Below the pieces are notes generated by a model. That model was not told the DNA's origin and searched no databases. It worked only from the letters and a program-made list of their open reading frames with translations. A stretch of 64,000 bases of DNA from Alishewanella longhuensis (GTDB lineage: Bacteria; Pseudomonadota; Gammaproteobacteria; Enterobacterales; Alteromonadaceae): positions 779,739-843,738 of the forward strand of contig NZ_BNAO01000001.1 in assembly GCF_014653435.1 (NCBI RefSeq), read 5' to 3'. Position 1 is the first letter of the stretch. Each line of letters starts with the position of its first letter. This document shows, in pieces, positions 26,284-35,520 of the stretch. Both the position numbers and the translations under genes were made by a program.

Positions 26284-26293
26284 AACAGCTCCT

Positions 26294-26332
26294 TAAAAAT
26301 AATAAAACCTGGCAACATCAGGTTGCCAGGTT
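26294..26332 (-). terminator. Rho-independent terminator of doxX
   Basis: Eleven-base stem AACCTGGCAAC/GTTGCCAGGTT (26306-26316 / 26322-26332) followed, on the minus strand, by TTTATTATTTTT. Lies 21 bases past the doxX stop. Confidence 0.82.
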
Positions 26333-26353
26333 AAGCTGATTTTTAATACAACC

Positions 26354-26803
26354 TTAGGCTTTACGGCTTAGTAGTGCATCGACCGATACTTTGCCTGCTC
26401 CAGTAAACAGCAGAGATACACTGGCAGCCAGTAAGGCTAAACCAAATTCATAGCCATTGTTACTCATAAAAAGACCATTTTGAAAATGCACACTAAAAAT
26501 GGCAATCAGCATAGCAAAGGCCAGTGCGGCAGCTGCCGGGCGGGTAAGTAAGCCCAACACCAACGCCAAACCACCAAAGAATTCAGCTGAACCGGCTAAA
26601 AACGCCATTAGTACGCCTGGTGCCAGGCCGATGCTTTCCATCCAGGCGCCAGTGCCCTGTAAGCCATAACCGCCGAACCAGCCAAACAGTTTTTGTGCGC
26701 CATGCGCAGCAAAGATGATGCCGATTGGTACTCGTAATGCCAGTGCACCCCAGCCCGCTGATGTAGTCGTAATACGTGTTAATAATTGTTTTGCGTTTGC
26801 CAT
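26354..26803 (-). CDS. DoxX family membrane protein
   Basis: 149 residues with four transmembrane helices (about 18-38, 55-80, 85-103, 122-140). DoxX proteins are small integral membrane proteins; relatives include a thiosulfate:quinone oxidoreductase subunit and stress-induced proteins such as E. coli YqjF. The family motif around LRVPIGIIFAAHGAQKLFGW is present. AGAGGATAATAGAG precedes ATG. The LysR gene downstream on the same strand is a likely regulator. Exact activity unknown. Confidence 0.92.
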   Translation of the reverse strand: MANAKQLLTRITTTSAGWGALALRVPIGIIFAAHGAQKLFGWFGGYGLQGTGAWMESIGLAPGVLMAFLAGSAEFFGGLALVLGLLTRPAAAALAFAMLIAIFSVHFQNGLFMSNNGYEFGLALLAASVSLLFTGAGKVSVDALLSRKA

Positions 26804-26928
26804 CTCTATTATCCTCTAAGGTATTAATTAAACTGGTTACTGCCGTTTACCGACAGCCCTATGTTGTCGATAGAGATACTATAGCTCGGCTTTTTGTTTT
26901 TTAAAATTGGATATATTTGTCTAATTTG

Positions 26929-26943
26929 TTCTAATAATTAGAA
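26929..26943. promoter_or_regulatory. Perfect palindrome upstream of doxX
   Basis: TTCTAATAATTAGAA, seven-base arms around a central A, 126 bases before doxX and 88 bases before the divergent PilZ gene. Matches the T-N11-A pattern of LysR boxes; a LysR gene lies just past doxX. Confidence 0.45.
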
Positions 26944-27030
26944 TTTAAGTGTGGATGCTAATACTGCAGTACAATAGCCAATGTTAATTTTCACTGTTAA
27001 CATATATAAAGAGGGGTTATTAAGCTTGGA

Positions 27031-27702
27031 ATGTCGCTGATGAAGTTAGAAACAAAAGGTATCATTACTTTAAAAAACTTAGAGACAGACTCAGCTTTTT
27101 GGCAAACCTTCGATTTAAAATTACGATTGGAAGTACAATTGTTAATTAACTCCGGTATCCGACTCAGAGCAGAAATGGTAGGTTATGAAAAGCATCAATA
27201 CCTAATTCTGCGAATAAGCCCAAATGAACCGGCCTTACCGAATAACATGCTGACCCATAAGACCGGTTTAATTTGCCGCTTCGTTGTAGAAGCGGAGTTG
27301 GGACGTGTTTATGCTTTTAAATCTGAAATATTACACTCCACGACACATCCGTTTCGCCTGCTAGTTGTTCGTTATCCAGAGATTGCTCAGTATATTTCTT
27401 TAAGATCGGATCAGCGAAATCCTGTAAAAATACCGATTAAAGTACAGCAGTTGGAAAGTGGAACTTTTATCGCGGAGTTGCAAGATTTATCATTAAATGG
27501 TTGTTTAGTGAAAATTAGCGCTGCCGATCCGATGATAGGGCGCGGGGAATTGCTTACTCTTGAATTACCTGCCCCGTTATCTGCTGTCAATGCCATGGTA
27601 AAACGTAGTACCCGACCAGATGGTCAGCTAAGGCTGGGGCTGCAGTTTGAGCAGGCTATTTCGTTAGAGATGTTTTCTACTCTGATGCAGTTAAATAGTT
27701 AA
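27031..27702 (+). CDS. PilZ-domain c-di-GMP effector (YcgR-like)
   Basis: 223 residues. The N-terminal half (about 1-120) resembles the YcgR-type flagellar brake N-domain; the C-terminal PilZ domain carries both c-di-GMP motifs, RSDQR (RxxxR) near residue 128 and DLSLNG (D/NxSxxG) near residue 152. It should bind c-di-GMP and adjust motility, adhesion or polysaccharide output. ATG 27031 and ATG 27040 are both possible starts; a GGA precedes the second at better spacing. Single gene ended by a hairpin. Works conceptually with the GGDEF-EAL and propeller-GGDEF proteins of this window, though no direct link is shown. Confidence 0.88.
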   Translation: MSLMKLETKGIITLKNLETDSAFWQTFDLKLRLEVQLLINSGIRLRAEMVGYEKHQYLILRISPNEPALPNNMLTHKTGLICRFVVEAELGRVYAFKSEILHSTTHPFRLLVVRYPEIAQYISLRSDQRNPVKIPIKVQQLESGTFIAELQDLSLNGCLVKISAADPMIGRGELLTLELPAPLSAVNAMVKRSTRPDGQLRLGLQFEQAISLEMFSTLMQLNS

Positions 27703-27718
27703 AATATCGCTGCGTTGC

Positions 27719-27753
27719 AGAGCTGCCTGGCTCGGGGCCGCGGCAGCTCTTTG
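27719..27753 (+). terminator. Terminator of the PilZ gene
   Basis: Nine-base stem AGAGCTGCC/GGCAGCTCT (27719-27727 / 27742-27750) with a 14-base G+C-rich loop and a short T-run (TTGTTG). Convergent with the DUF1624 gene. Confidence 0.6.
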
Positions 27754-27757
27754 TTGA

Positions 27758-28900
27758 TCAGAGATAACTAAGCCAGGGCTTTTTCTGGCTATGTTTGTAG
27801 CGGCTAAACCAGCGTGTTGGCCAATACAACAACGCGGCTAGCAGCAAACTAATCAGCCAGATGCTGCTGATGTTTGCTACCCCATACAAAGCACCCTGAT
27901 TAGCACCAAATAGCCTTATTGCTATGCTATAGAGCAGCAATAAGGCATATAAGTGCAGGATGTAGAAGAACATCGGTACTGAGCCAAAGATTAGTAGTAT
28001 CCGGCTAAAGGCATTTTGCCAGCGCTCCATCCAGCACAGTAAAAAACACATATCGCTTAAGGTAATAAGTAAAAAATGCAGTGATGGTGGATACTTAGTG
28101 AAGTTTAAAAACGACATCACACTTTGTACTAAGGTATCCTGTAGCTGCCAAGGCAGGGTTTCGCCATAAATATTAAAGCCGCGTAGAAGCAGCAGTAACA
28201 GCAGGCTAGTGCTGCCGCAGACTAACAAAATCCGCTTTCTTAGCTGCGGTGCTTGTTTAGCGGCATAGAGCGGGCCGGCATAGTAACCAAGTAAGATCAC
28301 GCCAAACCATGGCAGGGCCGGATAGCTAATCTTTATGGTCAGGCTGTCGGTTTGCAGCAAAATATTGCGATCATGCAAAATGGTCCAGAGGCTATAACCC
28401 CATTCGCCCGGCATAAAGTTAATGGGCGTGAGGGCATTGTGGCCAAATACCAACAGCAAGCCCACGAGTAATTGCCAACGCCTGGGTAAATGCAATAACG
28501 CTGCCAGTGCCAGCATGCTAAGCCCTATTACCCAGATCACCTGCAGCCAAACCGTATGGTAGCTACCCATCCAGGAAAAGGTGATGAGTGTAAACTCCAG
28601 CGCAATTAAAAATAGCCCGCGCTTTACTAAAAAACGGCTGGCTGAACGTGGTATACCGTTAGCGGGATGAGCATACAGCCAGGCGGAGAGGCCCGTTAAA
28701 AAAACGAAAATCGGCGCGCAAAAGTGTGCGGCAAAACGGCTAAAAAACAGTGCAGGATCTGTAGTGGTAACGTCCATCGGATCGCTCACCTGCATATGTA
28801 GAAAAAAGCGCTCGCGCACATGATCAAGCAGCATAATTAGGATCACCAGCCCTCGCAGCATATCGATAGACTGGATCCGTTGTGTAATAGCTTTATCCAT
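27758..28900 (-). CDS. DUF1624 / heparan-glucosaminide N-acetyltransferase-like membrane protein
   Basis: 380 residues with about ten transmembrane helices. The start RIQSIDMLRGLVILIMLLDHV is the hallmark of the DUF1624 family, distantly related to lysosomal heparan-alpha-glucosaminide N-acetyltransferase, which moves an acetyl group across a membrane to a sugar amine. The conserved His of the MLLDHVRERFF segment corresponds to the proposed acetyl-accepting region (family knowledge, not proven here). Begins 3 bases after the end of the broken TonB-dependent receptor on the same strand, so the two were one operon. Substrate unknown. Confidence 0.85.
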   Translation of the reverse strand: MDKAITQRIQSIDMLRGLVILIMLLDHVRERFFLHMQVSDPMDVTTTDPALFFSRFAAHFCAPIFVFLTGLSAWLYAHPANGIPRSASRFLVKRGLFLIALEFTLITFSWMGSYHTVWLQVIWVIGLSMLALAALLHLPRRWQLLVGLLLVFGHNALTPINFMPGEWGYSLWTILHDRNILLQTDSLTIKISYPALPWFGVILLGYYAGPLYAAKQAPQLRKRILLVCGSTSLLLLLLLRGFNIYGETLPWQLQDTLVQSVMSFLNFTKYPPSLHFLLITLSDMCFLLCWMERWQNAFSRILLIFGSVPMFFYILHLYALLLLYSIAIRLFGANQGALYGVANISSIWLISLLLAALLYWPTRWFSRYKHSQKKPWLSYL

Positions 28901-28903
28901 AAC

Positions 28904-30755
28904 TTAAAATTGGTACCTTATTGCAGCACGGGCGCTAACCGGTTCGCCCGGTACTGTCCAAAGCCGGTTATAAGAATTGTGCACATAATACTTATCAAAA
29001 ATGTTGTCGATATTGAGTTGCGCCTGCAGCTTATCGCTCAGATCAATATGCATAAAGACCGAGAACAGTGTTACTGCCGGCAACTGATAGCTGGGGTCAA
29101 CCGAGTCACCCAAACGGCTGCCAATATAACGCGCTTTCACGCCGAATTTACTGGCTTTACGCGCCAGCATGGTTTCGGTGGTAAAGATGGCGGTAGCCTG
29201 ATGCCGGGGTACATTGACCAGTCGGCTACCCGAGGGCACCAAAGAGCCCCATTCTGCGTTAATCACCTCGCCGACGGTTTTGGTGTCCATCACCGCGTAG
29301 GACAAATCAAAATATAAATAATCAGTTAGATGCCGATGCAATTCAAATTCGATACCACGACTTTGCGCCCGACCCAGTGTGGCCTGAAAGCCGACATTGA
29401 CCGGATCAGAGGTCAGGATATTCGATTTCTTGGCATCAAAAAAGGTTAGGGTGCCCTGACTGCTGCCAGCGCTCAGACAGCTTAATTTGATCCTGAATAA
29501 AGAAACCAAAACCCCATTGTTCTTCGTCATTAATATACAGTGGAGTTGGCGCAGGAGCGGTGCCTCCATAAACCGGCTGGTAGATATCCAGGCTATAACT
29601 GCCGGCAGGGCCGCGATAGCGGCCCAGTAAGGTGTACAGGCTATATTCGTAGGCATCGGCCCCTAACAGCAGATGATGAGTTTGCCCAAATAGCGACACA
29701 TTACCGCTAAGCTCGCCCCGTATCGACAGATCTTCGGCTTGATAATCACGATTGCGGCGCTGCCGGGTAAGGGTGCGGCCATCGGTAAATAATGTCTGGC
29801 GGGCGTTGGCTAATTCGGCATCCGATGAATTCCCTTTTAATGACGACTCACGATAACTGAGCCCGGCCAACAATGACCAGCCATTCTCCAGTGCCGACTC
29901 TAACGTCAGTTGATGGCCGGTGGCATCCACCCGAGTTGCACCATCGCTTGGCTCTCCTAAATAGCGTGAGCGCGGTAAGGTTTTTAAATCGTTGTTCAGT
30001 ACTACATAGCCACGGTCAAATAACTGCTGTTGTTTCAGGTATTCAAACTCGTACAGCAGTGCTGTGCTATCGGACAGGACATAACGAACTGACGGAGTAA
30101 ACACCGTTTTATCGGTAAACACAAAATCGCGAAAGCTAGCAAATTCCTGAATAGCACCATTAAACCTTACTGCCAGTTGTTCAGTGAGCCTGGTAGTATA
30201 ATCACCTTCCAGTCGGTATTGATCATAAGTACCCGCAGCTAGCTGTAGGTAGCCTTCAGTGTGTTGCTGCGACTTTTTCGTAATAATATTCACGGTGCCA
30301 CCGGGTTCCGAGCGGCCAAATAACGCGGAGCCGGGGCCTTTCATTATTTCAATATATTCAACATTTACCAGATCGCGGTTGCCGCTAAAACCACGGCCAG
30401 CATTAAAACCATTCACCAGATAACCAGACGGCATGTTCTCATTGCCCGGAAAACCACGAATAGAAAAACTATCCCAGAGGCCGCCACCATTATTTTGCCG
30501 GGCGATACTACCGGCCAGATCAAGGGCATCCTGAAAACGGGTGATGCCGTTATCGCGTAGCATTTCCAGATGAATACTTTCTACCGCCTGGGCCTGCAGG
30601 CGCAACGGCACATCCCCCCGATAAGCTTGTTTATAGTTAACGCTGATATGCTCGATATTGGCAGTGGAATCAGTATTTTCAGCCATGACGGCTAATGTCG
30701 TTAAACTGGCTGCCAGAGCCAGTGGCCACAAAAAATAGCGCGTTGGAACAAACAT
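28904..30755 (-). pseudogene. TonB-dependent siderophore receptor, broken by out-of-frame deletion
   Basis: Two reading frames together encode one outer-membrane receptor. The first (30755 to 29436) has a signal peptide (to about residue 25), the plug domain (ITRFQDALDLAGSIAR; SIRGFPGNENMPSGYLVNG; IMKGPGSALFGRSEPGG) and early barrel strands up to FFIQDQIKLSERWQQ, then shifts to a short false tail. The second (about 29470 to 28904) resumes at GTLTFFDAKKSNILTSDP, normally more than 100 residues further on in this family, and ends with the canonical barrel terminus RAAIRYQF. So sequence near 29450-29475 was deleted and the frame lost. Total intact coding is about 620 residues against about 700 usual. 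A sequencing error alone would not explain the missing strands. Confidence 0.85.
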
Positions 30756-30779
30756 TGAAGCCTCAATGGAAGATAAGTA

Positions 30780-30800
30780 ATAACAATTTAGATTTGTTAT
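30780..30800. promoter_or_regulatory. A+T-rich dyad upstream of the receptor gene
   Basis: ATAACAA (30780-30786) and TTGTTAT (30794-30800) form a seven-base dyad 25 bases before the receptor start. Overlaps the expected promoter region, so a repressor site is possible; it does not match a Fur box well. Confidence 0.3.
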
Positions 30801-30819
30801 AACATATCATAATTGCGCT

Positions 30820-30857
30820 TCAAAAATAAGAGACCCCATAAAAGAAACGGGTCTCTT
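30820..30857 (-). terminator. Terminator of the third pirin gene
   Basis: Nine-base stem AAGAGACCC/GGGTCTCTT (30828-30836 / 30849-30857) followed on the minus strand by TTATTTTTG. Lies about 60 bases past the pirin stop. A second small hairpin (30860-30866 / 30874-30880) precedes it. Confidence 0.75.
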
Positions 30858-30915
30858 TGGGAAGATACCCCACATCTTCCAAGAAGCAGGGGATAACGCT
30901 TAACGGCTGCGAGCC

Positions 30916-31611
30916 TTAAGCGGGGAGTTCAAACCATAAGGCCTTCACCGCTCCTTTGGTCGCATGAGCCTTAAGGCTGGCAATCGCTGCCAATTTTACC
31001 CCATCACCAGGATAAAGCTGTTGCTCGTCCAGCATTAGCTCGCCGCTAATCAGGTGCAGGTAATAGGCTTTACCTGCAGTAACCGGCAGTTCCAGCTTGT
31101 CATGCTCGCTTAACAGCAACTGCGCCAGCGCGGCTTCCTGCTTAATTTGCAAGGTGCCATCGCGGCCATCTGGGGTAATCACCCAGGTAAGGCCAGGAGC
31201 ATTGCCAAAATCTTTTTGCTGGTAGCCAGGTTCACCGTTTTGCACATTCGGCTCAATCCATATTTGCAGAAATTTCAGAGCAGCCGTTTTGCTGGCGTTA
31301 TATTCGCTATGATAAATACCTTTACCTGCGCTCATTAGCTGAAACTCACCGGCTGGCAGTATTTCTTCGTTCCCCGCTGAATCTTTATGGGCGATTTCTC
31401 CTTCAAGCACATAGCTAATGATTTCCATATTGCGATGGCCATGGGTACTAAAGCCCGCTCCCGGAGCGACCTGATCATCATTAATCACCCTAAGTGCTGA
31501 GAACCCCATTTGCTTTGGATTGTAGTAATCACCAAAGGAAAACGTATGCTGACTTTTCAGCCAACCAAAATGTGCCCTGCCACGCTCGTTAGCACGAATA
31601 ATTTCAAACAT
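30916..31611 (-). CDS. yhhW: Pirin family protein (third), YhhW-like
   Basis: 231 residues, the same length as E. coli YhhW, which has quercetin 2,3-dioxygenase activity in vitro. Very similar at the start (RANERGRAHFGWLKSQHTFS) and in the cupin metal motif GHRNMEIISYVLEGEIAHKD plus QLMSAGKGIYHSEYN. C-terminal cupin is shorter than in the other two pirins here. Physiological substrate unknown. A TTC-N9-GAA dyad (31696-31710) lies 85 bases upstream. Single gene ended by a terminator. Symbol given by resemblance, not by orthology test. Confidence 0.93.
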   Translation of the reverse strand: MFEIIRANERGRAHFGWLKSQHTFSFGDYYNPKQMGFSALRVINDDQVAPGAGFSTHGHRNMEIISYVLEGEIAHKDSAGNEEILPAGEFQLMSAGKGIYHSEYNASKTAALKFLQIWIEPNVQNGEPGYQQKDFGNAPGLTWVITPDGRDGTLQIKQEAALAQLLLSEHDKLELPVTAGKAYYLHLISGELMLDEQQLYPGDGVKLAAIASLKAHATKGAVKALWFELPA

Positions 31612-31695
31612 CTTAACCTCCGGTTGTTTGGGTATCTGTGCAACATTTTAACGTGATGGCACTTGGTATAAAATCGAATAAAATAATATGATTTG

Positions 31696-31710
31696 TTCGT
31701 TTTATAAGAA
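31696..31710. promoter_or_regulatory. TTC-N9-GAA dyad upstream of third pirin
   Basis: TTCGTTTTATAAGAA, same arm spacing as the perfect palindrome before doxX, followed directly by the palindrome AGAATTAATTCT. Tentative regulator site. Confidence 0.3.
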
Positions 31711-31776
31711 TTAATTCTGCGGAGATGTGCGCAGGAGTAGACCAGCCACAGGGTAGCTGGTCTTAACTGCGGGCTA

Positions 31777-33831
31777 TCAGGCGGCGGTTATTTCTGGTGT
31801 TTTCAGTTGTTCTGCATGCGGCAGCTCTGCTGGTGGTAACTCAGTGCCGCCTTGCAGTAAAAAGTGATCCAGCCATTGCATTAAACGCATGGCATAATCC
31901 AGCTGCGAGGCAGAACGGGTATTGCCATGGCCTTCGCCTGGATAGAGCACCAACCTGACTGGCACCTTACCTAAGGTTTTAAGATAACGGTATAACTCCA
32001 TCGACTGGCTGGGATGTACCCGGGTGTCGTTTTTACCATGCATAATGAGAATTGGGGTACGAGCCTGCTCAGCATAATAAATAGGGCTGCGTTCCAGATA
32101 CCATTGCCACTTTTCCCACGGGTAGCTGCGGGCGTGTACCTGGTGCATCTCATTGGCAATATCGGTAGTACCAAATTTTGATAAATTATTGCTAATGCCC
32201 ACAAACATTACGCTGGCGGCGAAATGTTCGGTTTGCGCTGTGGCGCCCCAGGCCGAAGCATAACCGCCATAAGACCCGCCAGTAATGCCCACTTTTTTCT
32301 CGTCCACTAAACCGGCGGCAACCAGGGCATTTTTGGCATCGACAATGTCATCAAACTCTTTGCCGGCATAGTCATTTTGCCCGAGTTTAGAGAAGTCTAC
32401 TCCTCTGCCAGTACTGCCACGATAGTTCGGGAAAAACACCATATAGCCTTGTGCAGCCGCGTAATTCACCGGGCTGCCATAGCGGTTGTTCCAGCCATTA
32501 GAGATATGCGCCTCAGGGCCGCCATGTACGACCATAATCAGCGGGTAGCGCTGACCTGGCTGATAATTAAGTGGGTATACCAACACCCCTTCCAGCGCTA
32601 AGCCATCGCGCGCTTGATGGCGAAACAGCTCCTGCCGCGGCTGAGTAATGTCTTTTAATAACGGGTTAGAGTCGGTGAGCCGGCTCAAGCGGCCACGTTG
32701 GGTTAGGGTATAAACTTCTGCTGGATGCTCGGCCTTATTTAAAAGCACCCGACCTTCGCTCTGGTTTGCTGGCCAGACAATACGGCTAATAATGCCATTG
32801 CCAGGTTTTACCAGTTGGCTGACTTTGCCGCTACGGATGGCAATACTGCCGATTTCCGCTTCAACCCCCTGGTGGCCAACATAAAGCAGCTCAGTATTAG
32901 AACGCCAGCTAATACTTTGCACATGGCCGGCATAGTTAGGCAGTAACTCCCGGATCTGACCAGTATTTACCTCGGCCAAATAAAGTAAACCGGCAGAGGG
33001 ATCATGCTTGTCCTGAGCACCAATAAAAGCCAGCTGTTTACCATCGGGTGAAAATTCGGCCTGATCCAGTTTACCTTCGGTGTTAAATGCTTGCAGTAAC
33101 TCGCCGTTATGACTTAATAATTGATATTGACTGCGCATCAGATCATCATCGACCAACGGCGTCGGCGCTGCCCGCACCAGGATATTCTGACTAGCAGGCT
33201 GAAATTGCAGTGATAAAATATGCTGGTTAACCGCTAACAGCTGTGCTTTAGCACCTTGCTCAGTTAACGACAGCATGAGCAATTGAGTTGAAGTAAGGTT
33301 TTCTTCAAAGATTTCAGCACGGAAGCCTTTTTTCTCTAATTGGGTTTCGCTGCTGCTCTTGGCCGGCCGGGCACGAAAAGCGAGTAACTGACCATCGTCA
33401 CTTATCGCGTAAGATTGTATATCAGTGTTGTGTTCATAAACTTTGATCGCTTCGCCACCACTGATCGCGATACGATACAGGCTGGTAAATTTATCCGCAT
33501 CACGTTTGCTTAAAAAGTATAAAAAGCGATCCTGATGAGCAAACTGCACCTGTGCTACCCGCTGCTTGCCAGTGACAAAACGTTGCTCCTGACCATTAGC
33601 GTTTAATAAGTACAGCTCGATATAGCTGGTACCATCATCCTCAGTATAAGGTTGGCGGGGTACCACCCGGGTAAAGGCAGTAAGTTTGCCATCCTGGCTT
33701 ATCGCCAGTTGATTAACTTGTTGCAGAGTGACCGTTTCTTGCAAAGTCAGTGGTCGTGCTGCGAGCTGCAGTGAGAGTAGTAACAGCACACTGATAAAAT
33801 AAACATTTATAACAGAAAGTGGTTTTTTCAT
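31777..33831 (-). CDS. S9 family (prolyl oligopeptidase-type) peptidase, second
   Basis: 684 residues from ATG 33831 (GGAG upstream); a longer frame to 33858 lacks support. Signal peptide about 1-27 (VISVLLLLSLQLAA-like), so periplasmic. N-terminal beta-propeller (about 40-420) and C-terminal alpha/beta-hydrolase with triad Ser520 in GGSYGG, Asp602 in HGKNDTRVHP and His635 in GEGHGN; the oxyanion motif is VVHGGPEAH. Of the acylaminoacyl-peptidase/DPP type, it probably trims peptides taken into the periplasm. Only distantly like the S9 peptidase at 14950, so the two likely differ in specificity. Stands alone, divergent from yihY. Confidence 0.93.
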   Translation of the reverse strand: MKKPLSVINVYFISVLLLLSLQLAARPLTLQETVTLQQVNQLAISQDGKLTAFTRVVPRQPYTEDDGTSYIELYLLNANGQEQRFVTGKQRVAQVQFAHQDRFLYFLSKRDADKFTSLYRIAISGGEAIKVYEHNTDIQSYAISDDGQLLAFRARPAKSSSETQLEKKGFRAEIFEENLTSTQLLMLSLTEQGAKAQLLAVNQHILSLQFQPASQNILVRAAPTPLVDDDLMRSQYQLLSHNGELLQAFNTEGKLDQAEFSPDGKQLAFIGAQDKHDPSAGLLYLAEVNTGQIRELLPNYAGHVQSISWRSNTELLYVGHQGVEAEIGSIAIRSGKVSQLVKPGNGIISRIVWPANQSEGRVLLNKAEHPAEVYTLTQRGRLSRLTDSNPLLKDITQPRQELFRHQARDGLALEGVLVYPLNYQPGQRYPLIMVVHGGPEAHISNGWNNRYGSPVNYAAAQGYMVFFPNYRGSTGRGVDFSKLGQNDYAGKEFDDIVDAKNALVAAGLVDEKKVGITGGSYGGYASAWGATAQTEHFAASVMFVGISNNLSKFGTTDIANEMHQVHARSYPWEKWQWYLERSPIYYAEQARTPILIMHGKNDTRVHPSQSMELYRYLKTLGKVPVRLVLYPGEGHGNTRSASQLDYAMRLMQWLDHFLLQGGTELPPAELPHAEQLKTPEITAA

Positions 33832-34147
33832 TAGATCTCCATGACCAACCGCTAACACGTTGTATTGCGTGTTAATCTCAAATTAGAAGCATAGCGGCTG
33901 GACAACATAAATTCGAGTGAGTTAAACGCTGGAATGTTCAGGTTTATCGCAATGTCACCGGGCAGCAAGCGCTGGTTTGAATAGGCCTTTTGCGGTATTC
34001 TGCGCTAGTGTTTTTCACGTTAAATATGATAACCAAGTAACGGTAAAGCAGTTAACGATAACGAGCTGCGACTTACTAAAGCCGCGCAGTTACAGCAAAA
34101 TCAAGTGCCGAACCATAGGCGAATTGCAAAATAGTACAGGAGTACAG
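33832..34147. other. 316-base divergent intergenic region
   Basis: Between the second S9 gene and yihY; must hold both promoters, but no clear -35/-10 pair, repeat or RNA was recognised. An in-frame upstream extension of yihY across it has no conserved sequence. Confidence 0.5.
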
Positions 34148-35083
34148 ATGCAACCTCTAGCATGGCGAAACTACTGGCAGCACAGCCGGGACTTTATTCA
34201 AGCCTATTGGCAACGTTGCCAGCAAGATCAGATTTCGATGGTTGGCGGCTACCTGACTTATATTTCGCTGTTATCGCTGGTACCTTTAGTCACCGTAATG
34301 TTTTCTATGCTTAGTGCTTTTCCCATGTTTGCCGAGTTTCAAAGCAATCTGGAAGCCTTTATTTATGCCAACGTGATCCCTTCTCGAGGCGAAGAGATCC
34401 AAACTTATCTGACCAAGTTTATTGGTAACACCGGTGGTATGACTGCCATCGGTATTTTGGCGCTGCTCTTTGTTGCGCTGCTGCTTATTCATAATATCGA
34501 TAAAACGTTAAATAAGATTTGGCGTGTAACCAGCCGGCCGCGCTTAATTATTTCGTTTTCGATTTATTGGATGATTTTAACCTTAGGCCCAATTTTATTC
34601 GGCCTATCCATTGGTGTAACTTCTTATCTGGTCAGACTTAGCGCTTTCGCAGACGATTACACGCCGGGTTTTTCTACCTTAGTGTTAAGCGTAGTGCCGT
34701 ATTTGATGTCATTAGCGGCATTTTTTATCTTGTATCTGGTGGTGCCTAATATCAAGGTAAGACTCAAACACGCGTTGTGGGGGGCCTTACTTGCTACTAT
34801 TTTATTTGAGCTGTCTAAACGCGGTTTTGCGCTCTATGTCACGCATTTTCCTACCTATCAAACCATCTATGGCGCCCTGGCTTTATTACCCATTTTGTTT
34901 GTTTGGGTGCACTTATCCTGGATGGTGGTGTTGTTAGGAGCGGAGCTGACAGCCTTATTGCAACAACGGGAAAACGGCCAATGCCGTGAAGATGAAATAT
35001 GCCCAGTACCGGCTGCAGTGCTGGAACAAGCGCCGTCGGGCCCAGATAACGAGCAAAGCGATGTAGGTAGTAACCACAAATGA
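34148..35083 (+). CDS. yihY: YihY/BrkB family inner-membrane protein
   Basis: 311 residues from ATG 34148, which has CAGGAG close upstream; the frame is open back to 33977 but without conserved residues. Six transmembrane helices, with the family motifs [20 protein letters not shown] near residue 30 and [16 protein letters not shown]. Once called ribonuclease BN, the family is now considered a membrane protein of unknown function (virulence factor BrkB in Bordetella). Shares an ATGA overlap with dtd and is in the yihY-dtd-yiiD order known in E. coli. A hydrophilic C-terminal tail carries several Cys and acidic residues. Confidence 0.94.
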   Translation: MQPLAWRNYWQHSRDFIQAYWQRCQQDQISMVGGYLTYISLLSLVPLVTVMFSMLSAFPMFAEFQSNLEAFIYANVIPSRGEEIQTYLTKFIGNTGGMTAIGILALLFVALLLIHNIDKTLNKIWRVTSRPRLIISFSIYWMILTLGPILFGLSIGVTSYLVRLSAFADDYTPGFSTLVLSVVPYLMSLAAFFILYLVVPNIKVRLKHALWGALLATILFELSKRGFALYVTHFPTYQTIYGALALLPILFVWVHLSWMVVLLGAELTALLQQRENGQCREDEICPVPAAVLEQAPSGPDNEQSDVGSNHK

Positions 35084-35520
35084 AAGCGTTAATACAACGG
35101 GTAAGTCAGGCTAGGGTTGCGGTAGCAGGCAACACTATTGGCGCTATTGAGCGTGGTTTATTGGTTTTTTTGGGGGTAGAGGCCGGTGATACTTTGGCTG
35201 ATCTGCAAAAACTAGCTGAGAAAGTGGTGCGTTACCGCGTTTTTAGTGATGAAAATGGCAAAATGAATTTAAATGTGCAGCAAGCCGGTGGCAGTTTACT
35301 GGTGGTATCGCAATTTACCCTAGCGGCGGATACCCGCTCGGGTTTACGTCCTAGTTTCACCCCCGCCGCCGCACCCGTGTTAGCAGAAGAATACTATTTG
35401 CAGTTTTGTCAGCATTGTCGTGCCTTGGGGCTAGTGGTCGCAACCGGGCGTTTTGCTGCTGATATGCAAGTGAGCCTAACCAATGATGGACCTGTCACTT
35501 TTTTGCTGGAGAGTCGTTGA
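35080..35520 (+). CDS. dtd: D-aminoacyl-tRNA deacylase
   Basis: 146 residues; hydrolyses D-amino acids wrongly attached to tRNA, and Gly from tRNA-Ala. The two active-site motifs SQFTL (about residue 78-82) and the NDGPVT cross-subunit loop (about 136-141) are intact. Starts within the yihY stop (ATGA) and its stop TGA overlaps the next ATG, so all three genes are translationally coupled. Confidence 0.97.
   Translation: MKALIQRVSQARVAVAGNTIGAIERGLLVFLGVEAGDTLADLQKLAEKVVRYRVFSDENGKMNLNVQQAGGSLLVVSQFTLAADTRSGLRPSFTPAAAPVLAEEYYLQFCQHCRALGLVVATGRFAADMQVSLTNDGPVTFLLESR

Noticed and set aside
28880-29317. 145-codon frame antisense to the receptor pseudogene
   Set aside because: Mirror of real receptor codons; amino-acid content is typical of a shadow frame and no start signal is present.
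31739-31763. AGACCAGC/GCTGGTCT hairpin past the second S9 gene
   Set aside because: No T-run on either strand; kept out of the terminator list.
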